From contig CAKXAF010000013.1 of the NCBI GenBank assembly GCA_934869045.1, positions 11,417-18,562 of the forward strand: DNA of 7,146 bases. Direction: 5' to 3'. The notes beneath the pieces were generated by a model. It made no database searches and was not told the DNA's origin. It saw only the letters and a program-made list of their open reading frames with translations. Positions 1 through 6,189 of the stretch are shown here, piece after piece (within the stretch, counting starts at the first letter, position 1; every line of letters begins with the position of its first letter). The DNA comes from an uncultured Nitrososphaerota archaeon. GTDB lineage: Bacteria; Bacillota; Clostridia; Oscillospirales; Ruminococcaceae. Made by a program: the position numbers and the translations under genes.

Positions 1-1463
1 AGCTGCTTCTGGCCCTGGGAAATATTCAGGCCGTCCTCATTGATGATGGTATTATAGCCATCGGGAAGGCGGCTGATGTAACTGTGGATGTGGGCGGCCT
101 TGGCGGCGGCGGTGACCTCCTCCAGGGTGGCGTCAGGACGGCCATAGGCGATATTCTCAAAAATGGTGCCGCTGAAAAGCCAGGTGTCCTGGAGAACCAT
201 GGCGTAGGACAAACGCAGGCTTTTCCGGGTAAGGCCCTGGATATCCCGTCCGTCCACGGCGATGACGCCGTCCTGGGGATCATAAAAGCGCATGAGAAGG
301 TTGATGAGGGTGGTCTTCCCCGCGCCGGTATGGCCGACGATGGCCACGGTGCTTCCGCCGGGAGCGCGGAGGCTCAGGTCGCGGATAATGGTCTGGCCGG
401 GGAGATAGCCGAAGCGGATATGCTCCATGGAAACATTTCCGCCGGTTTCGGCAAGAACCTCTGCGCCCGGGACATCCGGAGGTTCCGGCGACTCATCGAT
501 GAGGCGGAAGACCCGTTCTGCGGCGGCGAAGGCCGACTGGAGCTCACTGATGATGTTGGCCGCCTCGTTGATGGGACCGGAAAACTTGCGGGAATAAAGA
601 ATGAAGGTGGAAATTGTCCCCAGAGTCAGCATATTCTGCAAAAAGAGGATTGCTCCGAAGATACTAATGAGGGTAAAGGACAGGTTATTAATAAAGTTGA
701 TGCAGGGACCGGTGACGCTGCCGTAATAATCGGCGTTATAATAGGCGTCTACCGCTTCGGTGTTGCGCTGGTTAAACCGCTCCTGCATGGTTTCTTCCTG
801 GTGATAGGACTTGATGGTCTTCTGGCCGGAGATAATTTCCTCGGCGTAGCCGTTGAGCTCTCCCAGCTTCTCCGACCGCCTCCGGAACAGGGGGCGCACC
901 TTACGGGAACGGTAACGGGTGAAAAGGATCGACGCCGGAATGGTGAACAGGAACACCGTCACCAGCGGCGGCGAGATACGAATCATCATGATAAAGGAAC
1001 CCACCACCGTGATAATGCTGGTGCAGATCTGAAGAAGGTCGTTGGAAAGTGAGGCGTTGACGGTGTCGATGTCGTAAGACAGGCGGCTGAGGATGTCGCC
1101 GGTCTGGTGCTGGTCGAAATAGTTGACCGGCAGATCCAGGAGCTTATGAAATACCTCTTTGCGCATCTGATAGATGATTTTCTGACTCAAAAATATCATC
1201 AGCGAGGACAGGATGTAGGACAGGAGGGAGGATCCGGCATAAAAGAGGGCCATCAGACCACAGTAATAGAACACCTGACGGAAAACGACGGCGCCCGGGC
1301 CGGGCTGAATGGCGTCGATGGCCCTTCCGGAAAGGGACGGGCCCACCAGCGCCAGCAGGTTGCTCCCCACGGTCAGGGAAACGGCTGCAAAGACCATGAG
1401 CTTGTGCCGGCCGAAATAGCGGCAGAGCCGGACAAGCAGATAACGTTTTTTGGGCCGCGGCAT
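1..1463 (-). CDS. ABC exporter half-transporter, subunit 2 of a heterodimer (3' end outside window)
   Basis: This is an exporter-type ABC protein with an N-terminal membrane domain fused to an ATPase domain. I read 487 codons; the remaining C-terminal part (about 100 residues in this family: Walker B, D-loop, H-loop) lies beyond the left edge. The N-terminus is basic (PRPKKRYLLVRL). Hydrophobic segments lie near residues 22-44, 65-95, 146-180 and 258-290, and a coupling-helix-like stretch TGDILSRLSYDID lies at 121-133. The ATPase domain shows Walker A GHTGAGKTT at 377-385 and Q-loop Gln425. The signature at 481-485 is ISQGQ rather than LSGGQ, which is typical of the partner subunit in heterodimeric exporters of the TM287/288, BmrCD and LmrCD type. 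The ATG at 1463 lies 13 bp after the stop of the upstream ABC gene but has no purine-rich site. An in-frame TTG at 1484, with a G-rich site before it, is an alternative start adding 7 residues. Efflux of drugs or toxic compounds is inferred; the substrate cannot be read from sequence. Confidence 0.95.
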   Translation of the reverse strand, partial: MPRPKKRYLLVRLCRYFGRHKLMVFAAVSLTVGSNLLALVGPSLSGRAIDAIQPGPGAVVFRQVFYYCGLMALFYAGSSLLSYILSSLMIFLSQKIIYQMRKEVFHKLLDLPVNYFDQHQTGDILSRLSYDIDTVNASLSNDLLQICTSIITVVGSFIMMIRISPPLVTVFLFTIPASILFTRYRSRKVRPLFRRRSEKLGELNGYAEEIISGQKTIKSYHQEETMQERFNQRNTEAVDAYYNADYYGSVTGPCINFINNLSFTLISIFGAILFLQNMLTLGTISTFILYSRKFSGPINEAANIISELQSAFAAAERVFRLIDESPEPPDVPGAEVLAETGGNVSMEHIRFGYLPGQTIIRDLSLRAPGGSTVAIVGHTGAGKTTLINLLMRFYDPQDGVIAVDGRDIQGLTRKSLRLSYAMVLQDTWLFSGTIFENIAYGRPDATLEEVTAAAKAAHIHSYISRLPDGYNTIINEDGLNISQGQKQ

Positions 1464-1476
1464 GGGGGAATTCTGT

Positions 1477-3192
1477 TTATGCAAGAAGCCCGCCCCCCAT
1501 CTGCGATTCGCTAATTTCCCGGTAGACCGGGCAGGACTCCAGCAGTTCCTGGTGAGTTCCGTAGCCGATCTGACAGCCGTCCTCCAGGACAAGGATGTGA
1601 TCGGCGTGGAGGATAGAGCTGACCCGCTGGGCGATGATAATGGATGTGGCGCCCTGGAAATGAGCGCGGATGGCTCCGCGGAGCTTCGCATCAGTCTTAT
1701 AGTCCAGAGCGCTGGAGGAATCGTCCAGGATGAGAATCTCCGGATTTCCGGCCAGGGCCCGGGCAATGAGCAGCCGCTGCTTCTGGCCGCCGCTGAGGTT
1801 TGCGCCTTTGATGGTAAGCATATGCTCCAGCCCGTCGGGAAGGGAATCGATGAATTCCGCCGCCTGGGCGTCGGCGGCGGCACGGCGGAGCTGCTCCTCC
1901 GGCAATTCCCGGCCGAAGGAGATGTTCTCCGCAATGGTATCCGCGAAAAGGACGTCATGCTGGAAGGCGACGCCGAACTTGGTGTGCAGGACCTCCGGAG
2001 GGATAGCGTTGACATTTTCACCGCCGATACGGATGCTGCCTTCATCTGCTTCATAAAGCCGCATCAGAAGGTTGACAATGGTGCTCTTTCCGGAGCCGGT
2101 GGCGCCGATGATGCCCAGGGTTTCCCCCCGCTTCAGGGAAAAGGTGATATCTGTCAGATTCCGCTCCTTTTTCAGGTAGGAGAAGGAGACGTGATCAAAG
2201 ACGACGTGGGCGTTGTCCGCCACAGGCTCAGACAGCCGGGGCGGCATATCGGCAGGCGTCTGAAGGACTTCGTCGATGCGCCCGGCGGAGGCGATGCCCT
2301 TGGAACACATGACAAACATCCGGTTGATGGAGAGGACAGCGTTGAGGATAATGGTAAAATAGTTCATGAAGGCAATGATCTTGCCGGGCTGGCTGATGCC
2401 GCCGTTGACACGGTAGGCGCCAACGAGGATAATCAGGGTCATGCCCAGGTTGAGAAAGAGATTCATGGTGGGGTTGGTGACCGCCATGGTAAGGCCGGCT
2501 TTGCGCTCCCGACAGACAACATCTTGATTTACCGTGTCAAACCGCCGTTTCTCATAGTCGGTTTTGGAAAGGGCTTTGATGACGCGGATCCCCGTGACGT
2601 TTTCCCGCACGGTCTGAACCAGCTTGTCTACCCCACGCTGAAGATTGGTGTAAAGGGGAATGCCCTTGCGGGATACCGTCACAATGACCAGAGCCATCAG
2701 GGGGAGGCAGGCAATGAGGATCAGGGCCAGCACAGGCTCCAGGGTCAGGGTAACGGCAATCCCGCCCAGGAGCAGAATCGGCGCACGGATGCCCATCCGC
2801 TGCATCATGCCCACCATGCTGTGGACGTTATAGGTGTCCGAGGTCAGGCGGGAGATCAAAGACGGAATTGTAAAATGATCCGCCTGGGCGCAGGAAAGGG
2901 ACATGATTTTATGGAACAAGTCCCGCCGGACCGCTTCGGTGGTGTTGCGGGCCACCCGGGAGGCCATGCGGTTGGCGATAATATTCCCCAGCACGGCGAT
3001 CATGGAAAAAATGGCCATCAGCACACCCCAAAATGCGATCAGGCCGATGTTTCGCATGGGGATCACATCGTCCACAATGTGGGCGAGACACCAAGGAAGC
3101 AGCAGATCCATGATGGTTCCGGTGAACTTGATGGTCATACCGCCGCACATCTGTCCAAAATATGGACGCAGATAGCGGACAAAGAAGTTCAC
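1477..3192 (-). CDS. ABC exporter half-transporter, subunit 1 of a heterodimer (degenerate ATP-site subunit)
   Basis: A complete 571-residue half-transporter, a normal length for the family. The membrane domain spans about residues 15-300, with hydrophobic segments near 22-45, 50-72, 134-174 (two) and 242-295 (two). The ATPase domain follows: Tyr339 as a likely A-loop aromatic, Walker A GATGSGKST at 363-371, Q-loop Gln411, and a canonical LSGGQ signature at 466-470. Walker B is ILILDD at 486-491, so Asp491 stands where the catalytic Glu normally is. The H-loop reads AQR, with Gln522 replacing His. These two changes mark the subunit that supplies the non-hydrolysing site in heterodimeric exporters such as TM287/288 and BmrCD. 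The gene starts with GTG at 3192, overlapping the TGA of the MarR gene (GTGA), which implies translational coupling. Co-transcription with the repressor suggests inducible efflux; the substrate is unknown. Confidence 0.96.
   Translation of the reverse strand: MNFFVRYLRPYFGQMCGGMTIKFTGTIMDLLLPWCLAHIVDDVIPMRNIGLIAFWGVLMAIFSMIAVLGNIIANRMASRVARNTTEAVRRDLFHKIMSLSCAQADHFTIPSLISRLTSDTYNVHSMVGMMQRMGIRAPILLLGGIAVTLTLEPVLALILIACLPLMALVIVTVSRKGIPLYTNLQRGVDKLVQTVRENVTGIRVIKALSKTDYEKRRFDTVNQDVVCRERKAGLTMAVTNPTMNLFLNLGMTLIILVGAYRVNGGISQPGKIIAFMNYFTIILNAVLSINRMFVMCSKGIASAGRIDEVLQTPADMPPRLSEPVADNAHVVFDHVSFSYLKKERNLTDITFSLKRGETLGIIGATGSGKSTIVNLLMRLYEADEGSIRIGGENVNAIPPEVLHTKFGVAFQHDVLFADTIAENISFGRELPEEQLRRAAADAQAAEFIDSLPDGLEHMLTIKGANLSGGQKQRLLIARALAGNPEILILDDSSSALDYKTDAKLRGAIRAHFQGATSIIIAQRVSSILHADHILVLEDGCQIGYGTHQELLESCPVYREISESQMGGGLLA
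1485..1499 (-). promoter_or_regulatory. Candidate ribosome site for a TTG start of ABC subunit 2
   Basis: On the minus strand a GGGGGGCGGG run sits 4 nt before a TTG codon at 1484-1482, inside the last codons of the upstream ABC gene. This TTG is in frame with the ATG at 1463 and overlaps the TAA stop region (TTGCATAA). The bases directly before the ATG (AATTCCCCC) offer no Shine-Dalgarno pairing. Either translation begins at TTG, or ribosomes finishing the upstream gene reinitiate at the ATG. The match to the canonical GGAGG is imperfect, so the choice is open. Confidence 0.4.
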
Positions 3193-3650
3193 TTCCGGTC
3201 ACCGCCTTCCTGCCCGGGGGTCAGGCGGTCTTCCGCATAAGCGGCCGCGCGATCCATAACCCGCTGCATCAGAGAGGTCAGCTGCTCCCGCTCGCCGGGG
3301 GTAAAGCCATCCATCACATACTCCTGCCAATCAGCCAGGACCTTCTGGACCACTGGGCAGGCATCCAGCGCCTTTTTCGTCGGATAGACGCGGAGCACCC
3401 GCCGGTCCATTTCGTCAGGAACCCGGGTGACAAAACCGTTCTGCTCCAAAAGGGCCAACTGCCGGGCCACATTGGATTTGTTGATGTAGATGAGCCTGGC
3501 GAGCTGTTCCTGTGAAACGCCGGGATTGCGGCAAATATTCAGGATATAGGTGTGCTGACCCCCGTTCAGGCCAATTTTTTCCAGTTTTTCACCACGGTAC
3601 AGGCTGGCGCAGCGGGCAGTCCGGCTCACGCAGCGCATAAAGGAATCCAT
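3189..3650 (-). CDS. MarR-family transcriptional repressor
   Basis: This 153-residue protein has the length and layout of MarR winged-helix regulators, which bind palindromic DNA as dimers and usually release it when a small ligand or oxidant is sensed. Helix SQEQLARL (46-53) and the recognition helix around INKSNVARQLALLEQ (56-70) form the helix-turn-helix. The wing follows at about 72-90 and carries the family D-x-R feature (MDRRVLRVYPT, Asp82-Arg84). The long C-terminal helix (about 115-140) would form the dimer interface. Cys7, Cys14, Cys40 and Cys98 are present, but nothing shows that they sense redox state. The ATG at 3650 is preceded by AAGGA with a spacing of about 9 nt. It is the first gene of an operon with two ABC genes; its product probably represses its own promoter through the palindrome at 3681-3694. 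Confidence 0.94.
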   Translation of the reverse strand: MDSFMRCVSRTARCASLYRGEKLEKIGLNGGQHTYILNICRNPGVSQEQLARLIYINKSNVARQLALLEQNGFVTRVPDEMDRRVLRVYPTKKALDACPVVQKVLADWQEYVMDGFTPGEREQLTSLMQRVMDRAAAYAEDRLTPGQEGGDRK

Positions 3651-3680
3651 AGGCTCTCATCCTTTCGGCTAATTCTATTC

Positions 3681-3694
3681 GTTGCGTGTGCAAC
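3681..3694. promoter_or_regulatory. Probable MarR operator palindrome
   Basis: The sequence GTTGC-GTGT-GCAAC has perfect 5-bp arms around a 4-bp spacer. It lies between the predicted transcription start of the MarR operon (about 3698) and its start codon (3650), at roughly +4 to +17. A dimer bound here would block RNA polymerase, so autorepression is the simplest reading. The position and symmetry are visible; binding by this particular MarR protein is inferred. Confidence 0.65.
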
Positions 3695-3704
3695 TTTCTT
3701 ATTT

Positions 3705-3733
3705 AGTATAGCACCGGTTTTTTCCAGTGTCAA
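3705..3733 (-). promoter_or_regulatory. Sigma-A promoter of the MarR-ABC-ABC operon
   Basis: Reading the minus strand, -35 TTGACA (3733-3728) matches the consensus exactly. A 17-bp spacer follows, then -10 TATACT (3710-3705), preceded by TGC, which makes an extended -10. Initiation would fall near 3698, giving a leader of about 48 nt that contains the palindrome at 3681-3694. Such a strong promoter needs a repressor, which fits the MarR gene it drives. Confidence 0.85.
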
Positions 3734-3770
3734 GAAACACCGCTGTTTTTCCGAAAAATTCTTAGAAATC

Positions 3771-3799
3771 AAGACAATTTGAAAAAGGTGTGCTATAAT
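3771..3799 (+). promoter_or_regulatory. Sigma-A promoter of the GH95-thpR operon
   Basis: The -10 TATAAT (3794-3799) is a perfect match and carries an extended TGC immediately upstream. With a 17-bp spacer the -35 is AAGACA (3771-3776), four of six consensus bases. The A/T-rich stretch before it (about 3750-3770) could act as an UP element. Transcription should begin near A3806. The promoter points away from the MarR promoter, and the two predicted starts are about 108 bp apart. Confidence 0.75.
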
Positions 3800-3879
3800 A
3801 ACCTCAAAGGCTATCCCATGGAAAGGGAAAGACTGCGGACACGGCTTTTGGGGCCTTGAGAACACGGCATCACTCCTGG

Positions 3880-3892
3880 TTTTGCTGCAAAA
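3880..3892. promoter_or_regulatory. Palindrome in the GH95 leader, possible operator
   Basis: TTTTGC-T-GCAAAA has perfect 6-bp arms around one base, about 75 bp downstream of the predicted GH95 transcription start. It could be a regulator site for the glycoside hydrolase gene. It shares TTGC/GCAA halves with the MarR palindrome, but with a 1-bp instead of a 4-bp spacer, so the same protein is unlikely to bind both in the same way. No regulator gene for it is seen here. Confidence 0.25.
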
Positions 3893-3952
3893 TCCCCCGG
3901 GCTTGGCATCACAGGCACGGGGATTCATAAAGAACAGCGCGGAAACGCCGCT

Positions 3953-3960
3953 TGGAGGTG
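3953..3960 (+). promoter_or_regulatory. Ribosome binding site of the GH95 gene
   Basis: TTGGAGGTG contains GGAGGTG, which ends 4 nt before the ATG at 3965. It is a strong match to the anti-Shine-Dalgarno sequence and fixes this start over the in-frame Met6. The GAAA-capped hairpin ends only 2 nt upstream at 3952. Confidence 0.8.
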
Positions 3961-3964
3961 CATT

Positions 3965-6178
3965 ATGAGCAATACGTACATGCAGTATCACACCCCTCCC
4001 AAGGAGTGGATGGAGGGGCTTCCCATTGGAAACGGCCGGCTGGCCGCTATGATCTGGGGAGACGAAAAAACAGACCGGCTAACACTGAACCACGAATGGC
4101 TGTGGACCGGACGGAACCGGAGCCGGAAATGTGAGGAGGCCGCCGGACATTTGGGCGAGGTGCGGGGCTACATCGAGAGCGGGGAATGGAAGCAGGCTGC
4201 CGCCGTCGGAAACCGTTATTTTTCCGGTCTTGGCGGTATCAGCGGCCAGAAGGGACGGGTCGATCCCTATCAGCCGGCAGGGGAGCTTTTCTTCCGGCCG
4301 GACGGTGTCCAGGTGTTCCGCGCCAGGAGCCTGGAGCTGCAAACCGGCACGGCGGAAACCCTTCGTGCTCTCTCCAGCGGCTGGATGCGGGGGGAATTTT
4401 TCGCTGACTGCGTCGGAGAGACGCTTCTCTGCCGTTGGACAGGGGAAACAGCCTTTTCCGGGGTGCTGGGCCTTGTCCGGGAGCCGGATGCCGGAACAGA
4501 TCTGACTTTCCGAACAGAGCCAAGGCTCCTGCGGCTGGACGGCACTATTTCCGGCGGAATTTCTTTCGCCGTGGAGGTGCGACTGGACACGGACGGCACC
4601 TGCTCCGTTGCAGAGGAAGGGCTGCTTCGGGTGGAAAATGCCACGGTGCTGACTGCGCAGATCAACCTTGCCACCTCGGTACGGGGCATAGAGGAGGAAC
4701 TGAGCGCGTATAAGCGAATGGCAGATTTTTCGGAAGCCAAGGCTGCCCACGCGGCACAGTTCCGGAAGTGGATGGATCGGGTCCGGCTGGAATTGGCCCC
4801 CAGCGGACCGGAGCTGGACGCTCTGCCCACTGACGAACGGATCCGCCGGGTCAAGGAAGGCGGGACGGACAACGGCATCTGCCAGCTTTATTTTGACTAT
4901 GGGCGGTACCTGCTGCTCTCCTCCTCCATCTGCGGCCAGCTGCCCGCCAATTTGCAGGGAAAATGGAACGACCGGATGGATCCTCCGTGGGAGTGCGACT
5001 ATCATTTTGACATCAATCTGGAGATGAATTACTGGATGGCGGAACCCGCCGCCCTCCCGGAATGTGCGGAGACGCTGATCCTCTATGTGAAAAGCTTTAT
5101 GGAAAGCGGTCGTGAAGCGGCGGAACGGCTTTACGGCTGCCGGGGGATCTATCTGCCTCTGCAGACCGACGCTTGGGGGATCTCTACGCCGGAGGCCTGC
5201 GGCTGGGCCGTTTGGATCGGGGCGGCGCCCTGGATTGCCCGGCACCTCTGGGACCACTGGCGCTACAGCGGAGACCGGGAGTATCTGAAGGAAGCCTACC
5301 CCTTTTTCGCGGGAGTGGCGGAGTTTTACGAGGACTATCTGGTCCGGGATCAAACCGGAACCTATCAGATCCTGCCCAGCCAGTCGCCTGAGAACTTCAT
5401 ACCGGGGCTAGGGGAATTTCCGGTGCTGCTGGGGAAATCCTCCGCCATGGACGTGCAGCTCTGCTATGACGCCTTAGGATACGCCATCGGCGCAGCGGAG
5501 GCACTGGAGGTCGACGCTGACCGGGCCGCACTCTGGAAAACTCTGCGGGAGCATCTGCCGCCCTTTGTCATCGGCTCCGACGGGCGGCTGCTGGAATGGG
5601 ATCGGGAGCTGCCGGAGGGAGAGCCGGGACACCGGCATCTCTCCCATCTGTATGGACTGTATCCCTCTGACCTGTTCACGCCGGAAACCCGGCCGGAGCA
5701 ATATCAGGCGGCAATCCGGTCCCTGCGGTTCCGGCTGTCCCACGGGGGCGGACACACCGGCTGGAGTCGGGCATGGGTTGCCTGCCTGGAAGCCCGGCTG
5801 GGAAACGCCGAAGGGTTTTATGAGCATTTCACGGCGCTCATCAAGGACTTCGCTACGGTGAGTCTGCTGGATCTCCATCCGCCGCGGATCTTCCAGATCG
5901 ACGGAAATCTGGGTGCGGTGGCGGCCGGAATCGAGGCCATCGTCGGATTCTATGACGGAAAGGCGCACCTGCTGCCCGCCCTGCCTGCGGAATGGGCCAA
6001 CGGTTCGCTGAAGGGCGTGCGGATCCCCGGCGGTCACACCCTTTCTCTGCGCTGGGAGGATGGAAAACTGACAGAGCTGGAGGCCGTTGTCGGATTCGGC
6101 GGCAGGATGACGCTGGTCTGCGGCGGAACGGAGCATGTCATTTCCGGAAAACCAGGGGACGTGATACAGGTCCTGTAA
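3965..6178 (+). CDS. GH95 family glycoside hydrolase (alpha-L-fucosidase / alpha-L-galactosidase type)
   Basis: This 737-residue protein carries the GH95 signature blocks in order: WMEGLPIGNGRLAAMIWG (15-32, N-terminal beta domain), LPANLQGKWND (326-336), DYHFDINLEMNYW (345-357), LPSQSPENF (470-478), HRHLSHLYGLYPSDLF (556-571), TGWSRAWVACLEARLGN (598-614) and HPPRIFQIDGNLGA (638-651). GH95 enzymes are inverting (alpha/alpha)6-barrel hydrolases that remove alpha-L-fucose or alpha-L-galactose from glycans. By analogy with Bifidobacterium AfcA (Glu566, Asn421, Asn423, Asp766), the acid is Glu476, the base is Asp646, and the supporting pair is Asp349 and Asn351. The first Asn of that pair is therefore Asp here. 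There is no signal peptide, so action on imported oligosaccharides in the cytoplasm is likely. The length is normal. No sugar transporter or fucose pathway gene is visible, so the substrate remains open. thpR follows after 11 bp. Confidence 0.93.
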   Translation: MSNTYMQYHTPPKEWMEGLPIGNGRLAAMIWGDEKTDRLTLNHEWLWTGRNRSRKCEEAAGHLGEVRGYIESGEWKQAAAVGNRYFSGLGGISGQKGRVDPYQPAGELFFRPDGVQVFRARSLELQTGTAETLRALSSGWMRGEFFADCVGETLLCRWTGETAFSGVLGLVREPDAGTDLTFRTEPRLLRLDGTISGGISFAVEVRLDTDGTCSVAEEGLLRVENATVLTAQINLATSVRGIEEELSAYKRMADFSEAKAAHAAQFRKWMDRVRLELAPSGPELDALPTDERIRRVKEGGTDNGICQLYFDYGRYLLLSSSICGQLPANLQGKWNDRMDPPWECDYHFDINLEMNYWMAEPAALPECAETLILYVKSFMESGREAAERLYGCRGIYLPLQTDAWGISTPEACGWAVWIGAAPWIARHLWDHWRYSGDREYLKEAYPFFAGVAEFYEDYLVRDQTGTYQILPSQSPENFIPGLGEFPVLLGKSSAMDVQLCYDALGYAIGAAEALEVDADRAALWKTLREHLPPFVIGSDGRLLEWDRELPEGEPGHRHLSHLYGLYPSDLFTPETRPEQYQAAIRSLRFRLSHGGGHTGWSRAWVACLEARLGNAEGFYEHFTALIKDFATVSLLDLHPPRIFQIDGNLGAVAAGIEAIVGFYDGKAHLLPALPAEWANGSLKGVRIPGGHTLSLRWEDGKLTELEAVVGFGGRMTLVCGGTEHVISGKPGDVIQVL

Positions 6179-6184
6179 GGAGGA
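6177..6184 (+). promoter_or_regulatory. Ribosome binding site of thpR, overlapping the GH95 stop
   Basis: AAGGAGGA begins within the TAA stop of the GH95 gene and ends 5 nt before the ATG at 6190. It supports this ATG over upstream in-frame codons that would run into the GH95 gene, and it implies coupled translation of the two genes. Confidence 0.85.
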
Positions 6185-6189
6185 ATGTC

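Larger units (their letters stand above)
3806..3964 (+). other. Long structured 5' leader of the GH95 gene, no recognised riboswitch class
   Basis: About 159 nt separate the predicted start site from the GH95 ATG, with no convincing small gene. Hairpins readable by eye are: TCCC/GGGA (3814-3817 with 3825-3828); AATCCCC/GGGGATT (3891-3897 with 3919-3925), which encloses GCTT/AGGC (3901-3904 with 3913-3916, one G-T pair); and AGCGCG/CG-C-CGCT (3936-3941 with 3946-3952), capped by a GAAA tetraloop just before the ribosome site. AAGGC (3807-3811) can also pair with GCCTT (3853-3857). GGCATCAC occurs twice, at 3866-3873 and 3905-3912. I saw none of the conserved cores I know (TPP, FMN, SAM, cobalamin, lysine, purine, c-di-GMP, T-box). 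Chance folding of GC-rich sequence is possible. Confidence 0.4.

Noticed and set aside
84..1514. Two plus-strand open frames (84-1052 and 1107-1514) over the ABC subunit 2 gene
   Set aside because: Both are antisense to a gene with clear Walker A, Q-loop and signature motifs, and their translations resemble no family.
1450..3240. A 596-codon open frame on the plus strand, antisense to the ABC subunit 1 gene
   Set aside because: Its translation is low-complexity, rich in Gly, Asp, His and Gln, and has no recognisable domain. The opposite strand has a full set of ABC motifs, overlapping starts and stops, and a promoter. It is a by-product of GC-rich codons.
3801..3959. Switch-like pairing of ACCTC (3801-3805) with the GH95 ribosome site GAGGT
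   Set aside because: With the -10 at 3794-3799, transcription should begin near 3806, so the ACCTC bases would not be in the RNA.
3626..3991. A 121-codon minus-strand open frame spanning the divergent intergenic region (and a plus frame at 3552-3782)
   Set aside because: Both run through promoter elements and overlap the ends of neighbouring genes, and show no domain or suitable ribosome site.
4079..5353. A 424-codon minus-strand open frame antisense to the GH95 gene
   Set aside because: Its product is Pro/Arg/Gly-rich without domain signs, while the plus strand carries all GH95 motifs in one unbroken frame.
5992..6189. N-terminal extension of the thpR frame upstream of its ATG
   Set aside because: The stretch overlaps the conserved end of the GH95 gene in another frame. 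The strong ribosome site and the family-typical MRLFAAI start fix translation at 6190.
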